This document shows, piece after piece, positions 60,756-64,000 of a stretch of 64,000 nucleotides of DNA. The stretch is from Bacteroidales bacterium UBA3743 (lineage in GTDB: Bacteria; Bacteroidota; Bacteroidia; Bacteroidales; Paludibacteraceae). Each line of letters starts with the position of its first letter. The first letter of the stretch is position 1. The position numbers and the translations under genes were made by a program. The notes under the pieces are model-generated. The model was not told the origin of the DNA. It worked only from the letters and a program-made list of their open reading frames with translations, and made no database searches. Where the stretch lies: positions 62,001 to 126,000 of the forward strand of contig DFGT01000030.1 of the NCBI GenBank assembly GCA_002371265.1. The letters run 5' to 3'.

Positions 60756-61775
60756 ATGATTAGAGAGGTAAAATTTGAGAGCCAGGATCGTCGTATCAAG
60801 CAGATTCTTGCAACTCTAGAGAAGCACGGAATCAAGAGCATTGAAGAGGCTAACGAGATTTGCGACAAAGCAGGTCTTGATCCATATAAGACATGTGAGG
60901 AGACTCAGATGATCTGTTTTGAGAACGCAAAGTGGGCTTACGTAGTAGGTACTGCTATCGCTCTTAAGGAGAAGGCAAAAGACGCAGTAGAGGCAGCCAA
61001 CTATATCGGTGAGGGTCTACAGTCATTCTGTATCCCTGGATCAGTTGCTGACGACCGTAAGGTAGGTATCGGACACGGTGAGCTTGCAGCACGTCTTCTT
61101 CACCCAGACACAAAATGTTTCGCTTTCTTGGCAGGACACGAGTCGTTCGCAGCTGCTGAGGGTGCAATCAAGATCGCACAGATGGCAAACAAGTCGAGAC
61201 CAGCAGATAAGCCACTTCGCTGTATCCTTAACGGTCTAGGAAAAGACGCTGCTATGATCATCAGCCGTATCAACGGTTTCACATACGTTAAGACACAGTT
61301 CGACTACTTCACAGGAGAGCTAAAGGAGATCAGCCGTACAGCTTACTCTAACGGTCCACGTGCAGCAGTTAACTGCTACGGAGCTGACGACGTACGTGAG
61401 GGTGTTGCTATCTTCTGGAAAGAGGATGTTGATGTATCAATCACAGGTAACTCTACAAACCCTACACGTTTCCAGCACCCAGTAGCTGGCACATACAAGA
61501 AGGAGCGTATCCGCGCAGGTAAGGCATACTTCTCAGTAGCATCAGGTGGTGGTACAGGTCGTACACTTCACCCAGATAACATGGCTGCAGGTCCAGCTTC
61601 ATACGGTATGACAGATACACTAGGACGTATGCACTCAGACGCACAGTTCGCAGGATCTTCATCTGTTCCAGCTCACGTTGAGATGATGGGATTCCTTGGT
61701 ATCGGTAACAACCCAATGGTAGGTTGCTCGGTAGCTTGTGCAGTAGAGGTTGACCTTGTATTGAACAAGAAATAA
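60756..61775 (+). CDS. GGGtGRT family protein
   Basis: A 339-residue protein named for the motif seen here as SGGGTGRTLHPDN. It has several Cys (EICDKAGLDPYKTCEETQMIC, GYxCV-like MVGCSVACAV) that could bind an Fe-S cluster delivered by the scaffold upstream. Family members are anaerobe proteins of unknown biochemical role. It ends the operon before a clear terminator. A 56-bp piece (61584-61639) recurs at 62807-62862. Confidence 0.88.
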   Translation: MIREVKFESQDRRIKQILATLEKHGIKSIEEANEICDKAGLDPYKTCEETQMICFENAKWAYVVGTAIALKEKAKDAVEAANYIGEGLQSFCIPGSVADDRKVGIGHGELAARLLHPDTKCFAFLAGHESFAAAEGAIKIAQMANKSRPADKPLRCILNGLGKDAAMIISRINGFTYVKTQFDYFTGELKEISRTAYSNGPRAAVNCYGADDVREGVAIFWKEDVDVSITGNSTNPTRFQHPVAGTYKKERIRAGKAYFSVASGGGTGRTLHPDNMAAGPASYGMTDTLGRMHSDAQFAGSSSVPAHVEMMGFLGIGNNPMVGCSVACAVEVDLVLNKK

Positions 61776-61794
61776 TCAATTTTGATTATAAAAC

Positions 61795-61826
61795 TAAAGG
61801 CGTGTCTTACGGCACGCCTTTTTTTG
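61795..61826 (+). terminator. Terminator of the GGGtGRT operon
   Basis: Stem AAAGGCGTG / CACGCCTTT with a T run that also holds the -33 TTTG of the next promoter. Confidence 0.9.
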
Positions 61827-61852
61827 TTTATATTAAAAAAAGTATATCTTTG
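61823..61852 (+). promoter_or_regulatory. Promoter for the DUF3791-DUF3990 cassette
   Basis: TTTG (61823-61826), 18-bp spacer, TATCTTTG (61845-61852). It excludes the longer in-frame start at 61782 for the first gene. Confidence 0.7.
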
Positions 61853-61874
61853 TACTTGTCAATTTCAAAAGTCT

Positions 61875-62099
61875 ATGTCAAAACATGATTATAACATATT
61901 GAGATTTACTATTGCCATTGTGACTGAGTTTTCAAAAACGTTTGGCATCACCCAAAAACAGGCATACAATTATCTTGTCCGTTTTAAGGGCATGTCGCAT
62001 TTGACAGAATTCTATAACGTTTTACACACACAATCATTCGAAGACAACATTGAAGTGTTGGCAGAAGTATGTTCGCATAATGGAGGGCAATTGAAATGA
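61875..62099 (+). CDS. DUF3791-like small protein, first copy
   Basis: A 74-residue protein starting MSKHDYNILRFTIAIVTEFS, with the DUF3791 pattern of helix, QKQAYNYL, an FL-like turn, and a C-terminal EFYNVLHTQSFEDNIEVL. Family members sit beside DUF3990 genes and are candidates for the antitoxin. Its stop overlaps the next ATG by 4 bp (ATGA), so translation is coupled. Confidence 0.75.
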   Translation: MSKHDYNILRFTIAIVTEFSKTFGITQKQAYNYLVRFKGMSHLTEFYNVLHTQSFEDNIEVLAEVCSHNGGQLK

Positions 62100-62578
62100 A
62101 ATTGTATCATGGTTCTGACGTGCTAATCGATGTGATTATCCTAGATAAATCCAAACCATTCAAGGATTTTGGCAAAGGCTTCTATTTATCAGACGACTAT
62201 AATCAGGCATTTGATATGGCCAAACAACGAGTAAGACAAAAAATGGGTATCGGGACTCCAATCGTTACGACATTTGAATTTGATGAACACGAAATATCCA
62301 AAGGAGATTTGAATGTCAAAATTTGGAATGACTATTGCGTTGAGTGGGCAGAGTTTGTGATTCGCAATAGAAATAGAAATTTGCCCTACCCATGGCATGA
62401 TTATGATATTGTGTATGGTCCAATTGCTGACGATGGAGTAACGATGCAATTAAGACGATTTGAAGCCGGATATCTCACTATCGAACAATTGGTTGAAGAA
62501 TTGAAATATGATGAAGGCATCACTTTTCAATATTATTTCGCAAATGAAAAAGCAATTTCAAAACTGAAAAAATTATGA
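62096..62578 (+). CDS. DUF3990 protein, candidate ADP-ribosyltransferase-fold toxin
   Basis: A 160-residue protein. LYHGSDV at the N-terminus, FGKGFYLSDDYNQAFDMAKQR and the acidic C-terminal half resemble DUF3990, whose fold is predicted to be related to ADP-ribosyltransferases (His, Tyr, Glu triad). The His is in LYHGS, the Tyr in GFYLS. The middle keeps YDIVYGPIADD, also typical. It is flanked by DUF3791-like genes with 4-bp overlaps on both sides, a layout expected of toxin-antitoxin cassettes. Activity not proven. Confidence 0.8.
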   Translation: MKLYHGSDVLIDVIILDKSKPFKDFGKGFYLSDDYNQAFDMAKQRVRQKMGIGTPIVTTFEFDEHEISKGDLNVKIWNDYCVEWAEFVIRNRNRNLPYPWHDYDIVYGPIADDGVTMQLRRFEAGYLTIEQLVEELKYDEGITFQYYFANEKAISKLKKL

Positions 62579-62805
62579 GACTTAAACCAGAACAAATAAC
62601 AATTTTGCAAGAAGATCTTTGTGCAGAGCTTGTAGAAATTCTTATGAATGAGTGGCATTATTCAATGCAAGAGTCTCTTTCAATTCTATATAATTCGGAC
62701 ACTTTCACTCTGATACAAGATATAGGAACTGGTCTTTATTACCAAAGTGCAGGTTATGTATACACCTTTCTTGAAGAAGAACTAAAAAAAGGTAAGGTTG
62801 CCTAA
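62575..62805 (+). CDS. DUF3791-like small protein, second copy
   Basis: A 76-residue acidic protein (LVEILMNEWHYSMQESLSIL, LYYQSAGYVYTFLEEELKK). It resembles the first DUF3791 copy only loosely. It overlaps the DUF3990 gene by 4 bp, so all three are one transcript. It ends within the antisense tail of the Fic gene; the two stop codons overlap at 62802-62805. Confidence 0.75.
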   Translation: MRLKPEQITILQEDLCAELVEILMNEWHYSMQESLSILYNSDTFTLIQDIGTGLYYQSAGYVYTFLEEELKKGKVA

Positions 62806-64000
62806 CGCTGCTGGTCCAGCTTCATACGGTATGACAGATACACTAGGACGTATGCTCTCAGATGTTTCATCTTATTGTACAGTCCCATTCCTTTCACTGT
62901 CAATAAATATTTCTGTCGTGGATGACGTGGGGATTGCGGATACAACATTCTAACCCATCCTCCATTCATCGCTGGATTGAGGGAATATTCAAGGAAATTT
63001 TTTCTGTCTTTCAACCCCACTGCGGATAGCAATTCCTTAACTGACATCTGCTGATATCCAATTGCCATTACCAAATGTTTGATATTCTCGTTGTCCGTCA
63101 TGAATTGATTGCCATCCACACCACAACTTGTGGGGGTACTTGTGGGGGTACTTGTGGGGGTGTCGGCACATGGCTGTTCCTTATACTCCGACGGCGGATC
63201 AAGTATTAAATAACGATTCTTCAACACCCACGTCTCCCCAAGCAACATATTACGGAAGAATCGCTCCAAATATTTTGGCTCTGGCATCACCCCTTTCCTA
63301 TTCTTATAAACGTATCGAACGAGAGCGTTGCGGAAATACCATGAATTTTGAGCAAAAATATCATTGTTGACATCAAAACCAAGAGAACGTAAATAAAGGA
63401 TCACAAACACCGCCGTCGTACGGGTATTTCCCTCTCCAAACGCATGAATCTGCCATAATCCAGCCGTAAACTTGCTGATGTGCTTGATAATCTCATCCGA
63501 CGAGAGGCCTCCATAGCTGAACTGTCTTTCCTGCTCTATATCGTATTCCAAAGCAAGACGAAGATCCTGAGCATACATATACATCACAGTGTCGCCATGC
63601 AAAATCCACTCCTTCTTGGTAATATCATAATCTCGAATTTTTCCAGCAAACTTAAACACCCCATCAAAGATATTCCTATGGATCTGAGTAAAGCCAAAGA
63701 CACTGAATGCTAGAGTATTGGAGCTCAACAATTTAGCGATATTAGCAGATACTCTGTCTGCCTCCTCCACATCATCAGAATCATCATCGTGAGCCGTTTT
63801 CCTTGTGTAGTATTGTTTGATCAGTTCACGAGCCTCATCAATGGTAATTTCCCCTTCTATATTGCGTTTTGCCGTTTGTTGCAGATATTCCGACGTTGAC
63901 AAACCATCTACAGCCTGAAGTCCGATCGCTGTACTCCATGCATAAGCCTTCTCTTTTTGGTCCGGTTCTCCCTGACGGATATATTGGTCAAAATCAATAT
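62802..64000 (-). CDS. Fic-family protein (AMP/NMP-transferase fold), 5' end outside the window
   Basis: The frame stays open from 63902 to the end of the window, so the codon at 63902 (TTG) is internal and the start lies beyond. The Fic motif HAFGEGNTRTT (HxFx(D/E)GNxR) is intact. The N-terminal side has FTQIHRNIFDGVFKFAGKIR, as in Fic proteins that modify target hydroxyls with AMP. The C-terminal part holds a TPTS repeat linker (63126-63161) and a winged-helix-like region (VKELLSAVGLKDRKNFLEYSLNPAMNGG). The last 18-20 residues (AYVLVYLSYRMKLDQQR) are antisense of a copied GGGtGRT fragment, not ancestral Fic sequence. Confidence 0.9.
   Translation of the reverse strand, partial: IDFDQYIRQGEPDQKEKAYAWSTAIGLQAVDGLSTSEYLQQTAKRNIEGEITIDEARELIKQYYTRKTAHDDDSDDVEEADRVSANIAKLLSSNTLAFSVFGFTQIHRNIFDGVFKFAGKIRDYDITKKEWILHGDTVMYMYAQDLRLALEYDIEQERQFSYGGLSSDEIIKHISKFTAGLWQIHAFGEGNTRTTAVFVILYLRSLGFDVNNDIFAQNSWYFRNALVRYVYKNRKGVMPEPKYLERFFRNMLLGETWVLKNRYLILDPPSEYKEQPCADTPTSTPTSTPTSCGVDGNQFMTDNENIKHLVMAIGYQQMSVKELLSAVGLKDRKNFLEYSLNPAMNGGWVRMLYPQSPRHPRQKYLLTVKGMGLYNKMKHLRAYVLVYLSYRMKLDQQR
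62807..62862. repeat. 56-bp duplicate of the GGGtGRT gene
   Basis: Offset by exactly 1223 bases from 61584-61639, with two differing bases. It lies at the end of the DUF3791 cassette and encodes, on the minus strand, the tail of the Fic protein. Confidence 0.95.
63126..63161. repeat. Three perfect 12-bp tandem repeats inside the Fic gene
   Basis: Unit ACTTGTGGGGGT, three copies, encoding TPTS-type repeats on the minus strand. It keeps the frame, so the linker length can vary without breaking the protein. Confidence 0.9.

Noticed and set aside
63126..63161. Possible CRISPR repeats in the Fic region
   Set aside because: The units are contiguous, 12 bp long and coding, with no spacers.

Overview
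The window comes from a Bacteroidota chromosome, most likely order Bacteroidales. The evidence is promoters of the TAnnTTTG (-7) type, two PorP/SprF genes paired with type IX secretion (T9SS) cargo, a flexirubin/aryl-polyene style lipid cluster, the ribosomal order rplM-rpsI-rpsB-tsf, and the NifU-like/GGGtGRT gene pair. I cannot place the genus. I see no rRNA, tRNA, CRISPR array or intact insertion sequence. Both end genes (a ketosynthase and a Fic protein) run off the window.

Layout. 1-7053: compact aryl-polyene/flexirubin-type operon (ketosynthase, ACP, three hot-dog fold enzymes, an MMPL exporter with a methyltransferase-like tail, a CrtI-like oxidoreductase). 7394-9849: SDR-family protein and sugar/H+ symporter. 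9918-14803 (minus): lipoprotein, GT2 glycosyltransferase, LtaS-like sulfatase-fold transferase and NamZ/DUF1343 muramidase-like protein, a cell-envelope operon. 15342-18352: GHL10 hydrolase and two unknown secreted proteins. 18875-21741 (minus): tsf, rpsB, rpsI, rplM; alaS is divergent. 24933-28425: arsenic operon arsR-arsE-arsF-arsG-arsC-arsP aimed at organic/aromatic arsenicals, with two matching candidate ArsR operators. 28875-33901: two AraC regulators flanking a collapsed RND efflux operon, plus a metallophosphoesterase and a probable beta-barrel protein. 34313-47965: two tandem paralogous T9SS modules, each a giant surface protein with a type B (CHU_C) sorting domain, a propeller/OmpA protein and a PorP/SprF barrel. 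49188-53883: two SGNH proteins and an MBOAT acyltransferase. 53975-57157: ispF, then an ExbB/ExbD/ExbD energy-transducing complex. 57865-59706: GH53 galactanase. 60048-61775: NifU-like scaffold and GGGtGRT protein. 61875-64000: a DUF3791-DUF3990-DUF3791 cassette resembling toxin-antitoxin genes, and a convergent Fic gene.

Between genes lies a family of dispersed palindromic repeats (five copies) whose hairpin arms vary while staying paired, and a second short repeat family carrying an ACGTGCGTGTC core. Several scars show recent rearrangement: a duplicated 3' end of the GHL10 gene, a deletion joining a membrane-fusion protein to a TolC gene, and a 56-bp copy of the GGGtGRT gene that now supplies the antisense C-terminus of the Fic protein.
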